A stretch of 52,298 bases of DNA, taken from assembly GCA_029260315.1 (NCBI GenBank), contig JAJDDM010000031.1, forward strand, positions 1 to 52,298. Reading direction: 5' to 3'. The first letter of the stretch is position 1. Each line of letters begins with the position of its first letter. Made by a program: the position numbers and the translations under genes. This DNA is from Phycisphaerales bacterium. Its GTDB lineage: Bacteria > Planctomycetota > Phycisphaerae > Phycisphaerales > UBA1924. Under the pieces are notes generated by a model. It saw only the letters and a program-made list of their open reading frames with translations, did not search any database and was not told the DNA's origin. This document shows positions 18,850 to 26,903 of the stretch, piece after piece.

Positions 18850-19680
18850 ATCCACGACGCATCTACCAGATCGACCCGCAAAGCCCCGCTGCTTCTCGTC
18901 GCGGCCCTCGCCCTGATCGTCTTCGCCTTCAGCGTCCAGCGCCTCTGGACCCGCGTCGCTCGCGCCAATGAGCAATCGCCGCCGACGCTGTTCTACTTCA
19001 AGCCCATCAATCAGACCGAGTTCGTCTTCGCCGGCGAGCCTGTTGTCATCTCCGACGATGTCGCCGAGGACGGGACCGGATCGGTCACGATCCGCTACGC
19101 CGACGACGAGCTGGTCCTGTCGATCTCGATCCCCGTGCGCTACGACCTCCCGAACCTCTCCAGCCACGACGACTGGATGCGGATCCTGCTGATGAAGGAG
19201 AACGAGGGGTTCGACCGCGAGCGAGCGAGGGCCGAGCGCCGGGCCGGCGTCGCCGACGCCCGCTGCGTGATCGTCACCCGCCACCAGCGCCCCGGCACCA
19301 ACCCCGAGACCTACGGCGAGGTCTTCAAGTCCGACTGGCAGTTCTCGTTCTATGAACTCAAGCCCTCGGGCGGGTTCGAGTCACTCCCTCGGTTGGTCTA
19401 TCCGGAAAGCGATCGCGCCCTGGCGAGACGCCAATCCAAGGCGAAGCGCGAGGGCAAGGAAATCCCCCAGCGTGCCGACAACGAACTCGTTCCCGGCACC
19501 TGGCCCTTCCACGCCGCGATGTTCGTGATGCCCTCCGGCGGCGCGCCCAAGGGCCTGCCGCCGAGGCCCGCGCTGGAGGCGATCTCCTGGACGCTGCCGG
19601 TCGCGAGCGTCTCGCTCGTCGTCGCGATCTTCTGCGTGGCGATGGCGCTGTCACCGACGCGGGAGCAGGTCAACAAGTAG
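18850..19680 (+). CDS. Membrane-anchored protein of the cox operon, apparent ATC start
   Basis: A protein of about 276 residues that I do not recognise. A basic N-terminus (HDASTRSTRKAP) precedes one helix (LLLVAALALIVFAFSV), then a soluble domain of about 200 residues, then a second helix near the C-terminus (TLPVASVSLVVAIFCVAMAL). There is no ATG, GTG or TTG in this frame between the preceding TGA (18823-18825) and GTG 19135, which lies deep inside the soluble domain. ATC at 18850 has AAGGGAG at 18836-18842 and is the best start. It is probably an accessory protein of the oxidase. CTG 18889 is a weaker alternative. Confidence 0.7.
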   Translation: MHDASTRSTRKAPLLLVAALALIVFAFSVQRLWTRVARANEQSPPTLFYFKPINQTEFVFAGEPVVISDDVAEDGTGSVTIRYADDELVLSISIPVRYDLPNLSSHDDWMRILLMKENEGFDRERARAERRAGVADARCVIVTRHQRPGTNPETYGEVFKSDWQFSFYELKPSGGFESLPRLVYPESDRALARRQSKAKREGKEIPQRADNELVPGTWPFHAAMFVMPSGGAPKGLPPRPALEAISWTLPVASVSLVVAIFCVAMALSPTREQVNK

Positions 19681-19703
19681 AGGCCCCGGCGCAAGCCTGG
19701 GGT
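19680..19703. repeat. GAGGCCC..GCCTGGG hairpin abutting a stop codon
   Basis: GAGGCCCCGGCGCAAGCCTG starts on the last base of the preceding TAG stop and continues GGGTC. It is a variant of the arms at 33277-33300 and 33342-33365. It can fold as a short GC-rich hairpin and could serve as an operon-end element, although no T-run follows. Confidence 0.55.
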
Positions 19704-19722
19704 CTCCTTCGATCGGAGCCGG

Positions 19723-19863
19723 GTGCCGTGGTCTGACGAGGCTCCGCGAGGAAGGCCACGCGATCGGCCCGTTGCGAACATCACTCCCGCTGACTCGGCA
19801 TGTCGGGATGCATTGAACGCATCATCGTGGCCTTCACTCGAAGACTCGTTCAGACCACGGCAC
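19723..19863. repeat. MITE-like 141-bp inverted-repeat element
   Basis: The left arm at 19723-19760 begins GTGCCGTGGTCTGA and ends GAAGGCCACG. The right arm at 19826-19863 is its imperfect reverse complement over 38 bp. The 65-bp centre has no coding potential. A single left-arm copy occurs at 37540-37584, which shows dispersal. The element ends four bases from the stop codon of the next gene. Confidence 0.75.
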
Positions 19864-19867
19864 CGCT

Positions 19868-21457
19868 TCACCGCACTACCACCACGCGATCCGCAGCAAC
19901 GTCTTTGTAGACACTCTCGCTGCCATCAGGCCAGCGCACCCGGATCTCATCAATGATCGGCGCATCACCCAGCCCGAAGTGCGCCTCGGCGGGCTCCTGG
20001 CACAACATGCTCGTCCCCGCCGTGATCGCGCGTGTCCGCGTCACGTCGCCGACGCGCACGCTGACGACCGCGCCGATCGCCCGCGCGTTCGGCCCGTCCA
20101 TCTGCGGCTGGATCGTGATCCAATGCCGGCGAGCGGCCAGCCCGAAGCGTCGATTCTCCAGCAGCCGCAGCCCGCCGTCGCTCGTCGCCTGGGCGAGATC
20201 GAGATCACCATCGCGATCCATGTCGAATGCGACGAGCCCGCTTGCAATAAACGTGTCGTCGAAGCCGACCTCGCGCGACACGTCGTCGAACCAGAGCTCC
20301 TGCCCCGGGCCGAGGTTTAGGAAGCATTTGGAGGGATCCTGGTCGTAGGGCGGAGCGCTGACCATGCCGTTGGTAACGACGAGGTCGAGCAGGCCGTCGA
20401 GGTCGAGATCGCCGAAGGTCGTGCCCCAGCCCCACCAGATCCCGCCGACGCCGGCTTGCCTGCCGATCTCGTTGAACGCGAGCGTGCCGTCTTGTGAGTC
20501 GTTGCGGAAGAGCACGCCGTGACGATCGAGTGCGAGGTCTTCCACTTCGGTGACACCGATGTCGAAGTCGCCGTCGTTGTCGAAGTCGCCCAGGGCCGCG
20601 CCCATGTCGTTCCATGCCAGATCAAGCCCGGCCTGCTGCGCGCCGTCGGTGAACGTCGCGCTGCCGTCGTTGAGCCAGAGCTTGTTGGGCGCAAAGTCGA
20701 TCGCCCAGAAGAGATCCTGGTCGTTGTCGCCGTCGAAGTCGTGGATCAGCGGCTGCCAGTGCCAGCTCAGGACGCCGCCGAGGTTGCTCTGAAGGCTGTG
20801 CTCGCTGAGCGTGCCGTCCTGCTGGTTGAGCAGGACGCGCGCCTCGCCGCCCCAGAGCCCGAGGACGAGGTCGGGCCATCCGTCGCCGTTGAGATCGCCC
20901 GAAGCGATCCCGCCGCGATGGCTGGCTGAGTCGCTGACGCGATCCTCGCCGAATCCGCTCTGGGCCGTCACCTCGACGAACACGCCCGGCTGCGTCTGGC
21001 GATACACGAGGATCGTGTCGCGATTCGCGCACTTGGGATCGGAGGTGTTGAAGCAGTCGCCGACGATAATCAGATCGAGCAGGTTGTTCCCGTCAAGGTT
21101 GCCGTCGAGATCAATAAGCAACGCGCCGCGCCCCTGTTGAAGCGTGTCGATACCCGACGTGAGTGCGACATCCTCGAAGTGTCCGTCGCCGCGATTGCGG
21201 TACAGATGGTGCGGCACGCCCTCGTCGGTCGCGACGAACAGGTCGATGTCGCCGTCGTCGTCGTAGTCCGCCGCGGCGATTCCATTGACCATCCCCTGCG
21301 CCGGCACGAAAGGCGCGATGCCCCGCTGCGCCCCGATCTCGACGAACCGGAACTGCGTCGCGGGCCCGCGCGCGTTCATCACCGGCTGGGCGGCGAGGGC
21401 CAGTGCCGAGATGCAAAGCGCTGCGCTCACGCTTTTCCTCCGATGGGTGGGCGACAT
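19868..21457 (-). CDS. Secreted CRTAC1-like protein with FG-GAP repeats and ASPIC domain
   Basis: A 529-residue protein with an N-terminal signal peptide (about residues 10-25), then repeated calcium-binding FG-GAP/VCBS units of the DxDxDGDxD kind (DYDDDGDIDLFV, DLNGDGWPDLVLG, DFDNDGDFDIGV, DLDLDGLLDLVV, DMDRDGDLDLAQ). The C-terminus matches the ASPIC/UnbV domain (GLGDAPIIDEIRVRWPDGS). Such CRTAC1-like proteins are predicted extracellular beta-propellers of unknown substrate and are abundant in planctomycetes. ATG at 21457 gives the best signal peptide; the frame is open 75 bases further upstream. It lies downstream of an OmpA-like gene, behind a terminator. Confidence 0.85.
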   Translation of the reverse strand: MSPTHRRKSVSAALCISALALAAQPVMNARGPATQFRFVEIGAQRGIAPFVPAQGMVNGIAAADYDDDGDIDLFVATDEGVPHHLYRNRGDGHFEDVALTSGIDTLQQGRGALLIDLDGNLDGNNLLDLIIVGDCFNTSDPKCANRDTILVYRQTQPGVFVEVTAQSGFGEDRVSDSASHRGGIASGDLNGDGWPDLVLGLWGGEARVLLNQQDGTLSEHSLQSNLGGVLSWHWQPLIHDFDGDNDQDLFWAIDFAPNKLWLNDGSATFTDGAQQAGLDLAWNDMGAALGDFDNDGDFDIGVTEVEDLALDRHGVLFRNDSQDGTLAFNEIGRQAGVGGIWWGWGTTFGDLDLDGLLDLVVTNGMVSAPPYDQDPSKCFLNLGPGQELWFDDVSREVGFDDTFIASGLVAFDMDRDGDLDLAQATSDGGLRLLENRRFGLAARRHWITIQPQMDGPNARAIGAVVSVRVGDVTRTRAITAGTSMLCQEPAEAHFGLGDAPIIDEIRVRWPDGSESVYKDVAADRVVVVR

Positions 21458-21538
21458 CGCCCGCGGCCTCCACAGCCTACCCGCCCTCACACGTCCCGCC
21501 AATGACAATCGCCCTTTGTCCGACCCGCGCAATCCGCG

Positions 21539-21571
21539 AAAAAAGCCGCCACCCGTGAAAGGAGTGGCGAC
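21539..21571 (-). terminator. Rho-independent terminator after the OmpA-like gene
   Basis: Read on the minus strand, GTCGCCACTCC and GGGTGGCGGC form a stem with a short loop, followed by TTTTTT (21539-21544). It sits 25 bases after the OmpA-like stop codon and separates it from the FG-GAP gene. Confidence 0.8.
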
Positions 21572-21595
21572 CTCTGGGTCAGATAAGCCTCGCTC

Positions 21596-22462
21596 TTACT
21601 TCGTCACGTCGTGCGACCGCCCCGGCGGCGTCGCACGGTCGATCTCGATCGAGCCCTCCGTCACGCCCGCGTGCGTCGCTGCCGGCACATACCCGCCCTG
21701 ACGCACAAAGATCTCCACCCGCCGATTCTGCGGCGTCCCGCCCTTGGCGTTGTTCGGAACGATCGGATCGAACGACCCGCGACCCGCGGCGATCAGCCGC
21801 TCGGGCGCGATCCCCATCTCCTGCAACACCTTGTGGACCGAGACCGCCCGGTGCGTCGAGAGATGCAGGTTGGAGAAATGACGCTGACGCGTCGCCGCAC
21901 TCATCGGCTCGCTGTCGGTGTGTCCGACGATTTCAATCGCGGTGCTGATCGCCGCCTGGTCATTGAGAATCCCCGCGAGCTTGCCCAGCGTCGTGCGAGC
22001 GCTGTCCTTGACCACGGCGCTGCCGGAATCGAACGTCAGGTCGCTGTTGAACCGCAGCATCTGGCGCTCGGGGTCGTAGCTCATCAGGTCCGAGTACTGG
22101 CGGGCCAGGTTCGCCAGGGCCCGATTGGTGCTCGGGTCCAGGCGGACGTCGAAGTTGTCGATCTGGTCGCCGAACTCGCGGATCGTCCGGTCGCGCTCGT
22201 TGAGCTGGGCCTCGAGACTCGCGATCTCGATCTGGTACTGGTCGATCAGATCGCGGGCGTCCTGGTTGGCGTTGCCACGCTCGCCGAGCATCGCCCGGGC
22301 CTCGCGCAGCTCATCCTGGAGCCGCTGGTTCTGATCCTGAAGCGAGCGGTTGGTCTCGCTGAGCTTGTCGCCCCGCGTCGCGCACCCGCCCAGCAGAATC
22401 GCGATGCTCGCGATCGTGAGCCCGATTCTCGTTTTTCCCGACAGCGTTCCCGATAGCCGCAT
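21596..22462 (-). CDS. OmpA-family peptidoglycan-associated lipoprotein
   Basis: A 288-residue protein with a lipoprotein signal ending ILLGGC, a long coiled coil (about residues 35-105, rich in Gln, Arg and Glu) and a C-terminal OmpA/MotB domain: FDSGSAVV, IEIVGHTDSEP, APERLIAAGRG and NRRVEIFV. It should be anchored to a membrane and bind peptidoglycan. ATG at 22462 is preferred over the one 24 bases upstream because GGGAGG lies six bases before it. The gene is monocistronic by the look of its terminator and is divergent from the amidohydrolase gene. Confidence 0.9.
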   Translation of the reverse strand: MRLSGTLSGKTRIGLTIASIAILLGGCATRGDKLSETNRSLQDQNQRLQDELREARAMLGERGNANQDARDLIDQYQIEIASLEAQLNERDRTIREFGDQIDNFDVRLDPSTNRALANLARQYSDLMSYDPERQMLRFNSDLTFDSGSAVVKDSARTTLGKLAGILNDQAAISTAIEIVGHTDSEPMSAATRQRHFSNLHLSTHRAVSVHKVLQEMGIAPERLIAAGRGSFDPIVPNNAKGGTPQNRRVEIFVRQGGYVPAATHAGVTEGSIEIDRATPPGRSHDVTK

Positions 22463-22604
22463 CGCGCACCTCCCTGTGACACTCATGAGCCGACACTCGT
22501 GAGCCCGCTCCTCGGGCCCAACCGCGAGTCCATGCGATCAGAGAGAATACGCTATCTGCGCGCCGCCCGCTTGCGACAGCGGCCCTTCTCGTGTTTCCAT
22601 CGAC

Positions 22605-24029
22605 ATGCCATCCACAAACGCCCCACATTTCCCCATGCCTCAGAACACGGAGCCCTGGATCCGGAATCTGCGCGAGGGCGGCCTGTTGTGCCTCGACGCC
22701 GGGGCGATCGTCGATGGGCACGCCTGCGACCTGCGCCCAGCCTCGATGCTCCTGCGGGTGCGTCGCGTGGGCCTGTCGGCACAGCCGCCAGCAATCGACA
22801 GCGAGATCCTGGCCGTGGATGCCCCGAGCGCCATCGACACTCATCCGGATTCCCCGCTGGCCGTGCGGGTGGATCTGACAGACTCCTTGCTGATCCCGGG
22901 CTTGGTCAACGCCCATGCCCACCTGGACCTGACCCACATCGGCCCGCGCCCGCACGACCCCGCGGACGGCTTTATCGCGTGGGTCGAGCATGTGCGCTCT
23001 CATCGCGCGATCGCACCGGGGCAGATCGAGGCCTCGGTCCGCGAGGGCGTGGCCCTCAGCCTCGTGGGGGGCACGGTCGCGATCGGCGACATCGCCGGGG
23101 CCCCGGCCGGGCGTCCGTCGCTCATCCCCAATCGCACGTTGCGAGCCTCGCCGCTGGCGGGCGTCTCCTACCTGGAGTTCTTCGCCATCGGCACACGCGA
23201 GTCGGCGTCGCTCGATGCCGTGCAGAGCGTGCTCGCCGAGGGGCTGGCCGAGGGAGAGGCGGACGATCCGGTCCGTTTGGGATTGCAGCCGCACGCGCTG
23301 TATTCCGTTTCGCCGAGCGCCTACCGCTGGGCTCAGGAGCAGGCTCAGGAGCACGGCCTGGCGGTCGCGACGCATCTCGCCGAGACGGTGGAGGAACGCG
23401 AGTTCATCGGGCGTGGCGAGGGGCCCCAGCGGGCATTCCTCGAGTCCCTGGGCCTGTGGAACGATGAGTTGAAGGCCTCGGTCGGGCGTGGGCTGGATCC
23501 GGTCGCTCACCTCGCCGACGTCCTCGCGATGGGGCCGATCACCTGCGCTCACGTCAACGACGCCGGCGACGCGGCGATCGACACGCTCGCACGCTCAGAG
23601 GCGTCGGTCGTCTACTGCCCGCGCGCCAGCGCCTACTTCGGTGCCGAGACCCGCTTCGGCCCGCATCGCTATCGCGACATGCTCGACGCGGGCGTCAACG
23701 TCGCCCTCGGCAGCGATTCGATTATCAACCTGCCCGCCGACACAGCCCGGCGGGGGATCTCGATCTTCGACGAGATGCGTCTGCTCCATCGTCGCGACGG
23801 CGTCGAGCCCCGCCGACTGCTGGCAATGGCGACCCTCGGCGGGGCGGCCTCCCTCGGGCTCGATCCGACGAGATTCCGGTTCGATCCGGGCTTCAGACCC
23901 ATGGGCATCGTCCGCGTGCCGATAGAACGTGTCGGCGGAGATCCGCTTCGCGAGGCTCTCGCGGGCGAGGAGACGCTGAGCTTGCTGTTTCACGGCAATA
24001 TTTCTGGTTTGGCAGGAATCGGGACGTGA
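22605..24029 (+). CDS. Amidohydrolase-superfamily deaminase (MtaD/TrzN-like)
   Basis: A 474-residue cytosolic metal-dependent hydrolase. Metal-binding HAHLD follows PGLVN (about residue 104). THLAET, CAHVN, YCPRASAYFG and LGSDSI are the expected later motifs of the cytosine-deaminase-like branch. Members deaminate adenosine-type or aminodeoxyfutalosine substrates, or dechlorinate triazines. Substrate cannot be fixed from sequence. An aminodeoxyfutalosine role would fit a menaquinone-using organism but is inference. The N-terminus is uncertain: ATG 22605 or 22635, neither with a clear ribosome-binding site. Confidence 0.8.
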   Translation: MPSTNAPHFPMPQNTEPWIRNLREGGLLCLDAGAIVDGHACDLRPASMLLRVRRVGLSAQPPAIDSEILAVDAPSAIDTHPDSPLAVRVDLTDSLLIPGLVNAHAHLDLTHIGPRPHDPADGFIAWVEHVRSHRAIAPGQIEASVREGVALSLVGGTVAIGDIAGAPAGRPSLIPNRTLRASPLAGVSYLEFFAIGTRESASLDAVQSVLAEGLAEGEADDPVRLGLQPHALYSVSPSAYRWAQEQAQEHGLAVATHLAETVEEREFIGRGEGPQRAFLESLGLWNDELKASVGRGLDPVAHLADVLAMGPITCAHVNDAGDAAIDTLARSEASVVYCPRASAYFGAETRFGPHRYRDMLDAGVNVALGSDSIINLPADTARRGISIFDEMRLLHRRDGVEPRRLLAMATLGGAASLGLDPTRFRFDPGFRPMGIVRVPIERVGGDPLREALAGEETLSLLFHGNISGLAGIGT

Positions 24030-24111
24030 TCGAGACTCGTATGATTCCGGGCATGCAAATCGGCTCGGAATCTGGAGATAGGCGAGCGTGCTCCGTCGAG
24101 GTGGGGGGCTC

Positions 24112-26769
24112 ATGAGCGCCAAGTGGCGGCGGAACCTGGCGAGGGACGACGAGGTCTTCCCGCCTTGGGCTTGGCCCGCGAAGTTCGTGCTGCGCGCGTT
24201 CAGCAGCATCCCGCTGGCGGTGGTGCTGCTGTCCTTGGTCGTGGTCTACGCGACGCTGGCGAGCGTGCCCATCGGGCTGCTTGCACAGATCCCGACGTAT
24301 CTTGTCGTGCTGGCGAGTCTTGTTGCGTGCTCGATCCTTCCCGGCGCGCTCGTCGCGTGGGCGGTTCGTGGGAACGGGGCGGGGACGCCCCGGCTCGCGA
24401 TCGCGGGTGGTGTTCTCATCACGCTGCTCGGGGCGGGCGCGTGGTACGCCTTTCTGTATCCGCTTCTCAAGTACGACTGGGGCACGGGCGAGGGGCTCAT
24501 GCTCTTTACGGGGTTCTGCGAGGAGTACGCGGGGACGACGCTGCGGCGTTTGCCGGCGCTGGAAATGAGCGAGATTGAGTTCTACTCGTGGTGGCCCATG
24601 CGGCTGATCCTGCTGCTGTTCGTCGCGAACATGGTGATCGCGACGCTCCGGCGGATCGAGTTCCGCTTCGTGAATATCGGCGTGTTGAGCGTGCATACCG
24701 GCATCGTCCTGCTCGCCCTGGGCAGCGTGTATTACGGGTCGATGAAGCGAGAGGGCGATGCGCTGCTGATCGCGGGCCCGCCCACGCCGACCGGCGAGAT
24801 GATCCCGGGCCAGTGGGAGGGCGTGTATTACGACGCGCTGCGCACGGCGTTGCACGTCCGCGCGCCCGGGAGGAACTGGACCCAACTCCCGCTGCGCGGC
24901 GTGCCGCGCTACAACGATTACAACATCGAGGCGAGCGCGGGCGAGACGCTGTTCGCGGGATTCCAGGAGGCGCTGCGTCAGTTCGACGATGGCGACCGGG
25001 TGCTCGATATCGCGGCGCCGGAGATCCCCGGGGAAGACAGCGATCTGGGCGATCTGAGTTTCCGCGTCGTCGGCTATGTTTCGTATGCGGCGGATCGCGA
25101 CGAGACGGATTGGATCGAGGTCGATCTGGCGTCGCTGCGCTCGATCCCCCGGAACTTCCGGGCGAACCCCGTACGGATGATCGAGATCTCGATGCCGGTC
25201 GCCAACGAGCGGGGCGAGCGGGTGATGCGGACGACGCCGATGATGTTCCTGCCGCGAGACCCGGCGGGCTCGCTGGTCGAGATGGAGAACCTGACGGTCG
25301 AGTACGAGTTGAATCGCAGTCCCGAGCGGACGCGCGAGTTGCTCGAGGAGGTGTCGGCGGGTGTGGAGCACGCGCTGCTGATCGAGGCGGGCGACCATCG
25401 CGCGGTGTATCCGCTCGAGAGCGCATATTCGACGCCGGAGTTCGACGTATTCGACGCCGAGAACACCCCGGCGAGCGAGACGATCGTGGTGGGGGACACC
25501 GGTTTCGAGGTGGACGTGCTGGCGCTGCTGCCCGAGCCGCCGCTGCAGATCGTGACGCGTGGTTACGAAGGTGCGACGAGCAGCATGGCGCTGCTGCGGG
25601 TGCGTCCGACCGGCGGCGAAACCACGGAGCAAGACGATGGATCGGCCCCGGAGATCGACCCCTCGCCCGCGCCGCCGACGGAGGAGCCCTACATCCGCTG
25701 GATCTACAGCAGATTTCCCGAGATCACGCAGGACTTCCTGCGCGAGCGCACGCCCGACGGTCGTCCCGTGCGGCGCGATGCCGACCCGGCGATCCGCATC
25801 AGCTACATCGACCTGTCGCGCGTGCGGTTCCATCTCAACGAGCGGCGAGAGCCGGATGGCTCGCATGCGATCGACCTGATCGTTCGCGCGCCCGACGGCG
25901 AGGTGACCCATATTGAAAACCTCGGTTCGCACGAGGGGCACGCCGATCTGATTCGGATCGTCGAGTCGTGGGACCACGCCGAGAAGTTCGAGCGCCCGAT
26001 CCCCGTGCCCGAGCACTTGCAGGAGATGGACGCGGTGGGCACGCACGAGCGGGCTCGCCTGGCGGTCGAGGTCAAGAGCGATCGGTTCCCGGATTGGGAG
26101 CGGGTCGTGTGGCTGCCGTTCAGCCGGTACCTCGTGGAGGGCGCGCCGTCGAAGAGGGTGCTCACACCCGACGGGCGGCAGGTCGAACTGACGTTCGGCC
26201 GCGCCTGGCGGCAGTTCCGCGACTTCGAGATGAGGCTGCTGGATTTCCAGATGATCGAGTACGCCCATCGCGGTGCCCCGCGGGATTATCAGTCGACGGT
26301 GGAGGTCACGCCGCGGGTGCCCGGCAAGTTCGAGCCGTTCATGCACACGGCGAAGCTGAACGCGCCGCTGCGCGCGCCGTTCAACATCTACGACCAGTCG
26401 ATGAATCCGATCGCGAGGTTCTTCAAGCGACTGGCGAGCGGCCTGAATCCGAACCAGTTCAAGCTGTCGCAGGCCGGGTGGGATCCGGCGACCTGGGAAG
26501 AGACCCGGGCCATGGTTGATCGCGGCGAGCTCGAGCGCCCGTACGTCACGCACACCATCCTGCACGTCGGCAACAACCCGGGGATCCACGTCATCGCCCT
26601 CGGCGGGATCCTGATGGCCCTGGGCATCCCGTGGGCGTTCTACGTCAAGCCATGGCTGCTTCGGCGCAAGAAGGCAAAGATCCAGCGGGAGCTGGCGCAA
26701 CAGGGTGCAAGGGCCGGGAGCGGATCGCAACGAAAATCCGATCACACGCCAGCGGGAGCGAGCATATGA
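24112..26769 (+). CDS. ResB-like cytochrome c biogenesis protein with large soluble domain
   Basis: An 885-residue protein. Four N-terminal helices lie between about residues 20 and 210; the fourth holds the ResB/Ccs1 signature (SVHTGIVLLALGSVYYG followed by REGDALLIAG). A very large outside domain of about 600 residues follows, and a last helix near the C-terminus (HVIALGGILMALGIPWAFYV). ResB with ResC/CcsA forms the system II heme lyase that moves heme across the membrane and attaches it to apocytochromes c. The domain is longer than in typical ResB (about 450-550 residues). ATG 24112 follows GAGGTGGGG; GTG 24088 is a possible earlier start. It precedes ccsA. Confidence 0.82.
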   Translation: MSAKWRRNLARDDEVFPPWAWPAKFVLRAFSSIPLAVVLLSLVVVYATLASVPIGLLAQIPTYLVVLASLVACSILPGALVAWAVRGNGAGTPRLAIAGGVLITLLGAGAWYAFLYPLLKYDWGTGEGLMLFTGFCEEYAGTTLRRLPALEMSEIEFYSWWPMRLILLLFVANMVIATLRRIEFRFVNIGVLSVHTGIVLLALGSVYYGSMKREGDALLIAGPPTPTGEMIPGQWEGVYYDALRTALHVRAPGRNWTQLPLRGVPRYNDYNIEASAGETLFAGFQEALRQFDDGDRVLDIAAPEIPGEDSDLGDLSFRVVGYVSYAADRDETDWIEVDLASLRSIPRNFRANPVRMIEISMPVANERGERVMRTTPMMFLPRDPAGSLVEMENLTVEYELNRSPERTRELLEEVSAGVEHALLIEAGDHRAVYPLESAYSTPEFDVFDAENTPASETIVVGDTGFEVDVLALLPEPPLQIVTRGYEGATSSMALLRVRPTGGETTEQDDGSAPEIDPSPAPPTEEPYIRWIYSRFPEITQDFLRERTPDGRPVRRDADPAIRISYIDLSRVRFHLNERREPDGSHAIDLIVRAPDGEVTHIENLGSHEGHADLIRIVESWDHAEKFERPIPVPEHLQEMDAVGTHERARLAVEVKSDRFPDWERVVWLPFSRYLVEGAPSKRVLTPDGRQVELTFGRAWRQFRDFEMRLLDFQMIEYAHRGAPRDYQSTVEVTPRVPGKFEPFMHTAKLNAPLRAPFNIYDQSMNPIARFFKRLASGLNPNQFKLSQAGWDPATWEETRAMVDRGELERPYVTHTILHVGNNPGIHVIALGGILMALGIPWAFYVKPWLLRRKKAKIQRELAQQGARAGSGSQRKSDHTPAGASI

Positions 26770-26805
26770 GCCAGCAGAGTGCACGCCGTCAGGGGGCGCA
26801 CGCCC

Positions 26806-26885
26806 AACGAGCCGCGACCGTGAGGGAGCGGTTTGGAGAACGATCGACCATACGAAGGACCGCTCCCTCACGGTCGCGGCTCGTT
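26806..26885. repeat. Perfect 27-bp inverted repeat between resB and ccsA
   Basis: Arms of 27 bp at 26806-26832 and 26859-26885 are exact reverse complements (core GCCGCGACCGTGAGGGAGCG) around a 26-bp loop. Single arms of the same family lie at 28335-28360, within ccsA, and at 47733-47762. An earlier ATG at 26766 would read through it. Confidence 0.9.
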
Positions 26886-26903
26886 CAGAGAAGAGCGCGC
26901 ACG

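Noticed and set aside
18823..18850. UGA readthrough joining subunit IV to the next protein
   Set aside because: A good ribosome-binding site follows the TGA and the downstream N-terminus is a normal anchor; no selenocysteine-type element was recognised.
23893..26871. Long antisense open frame of about 990 codons over the ResB-like gene
   Set aside because: Composition artefact; no family pattern, and the plus-strand product has signature helices.
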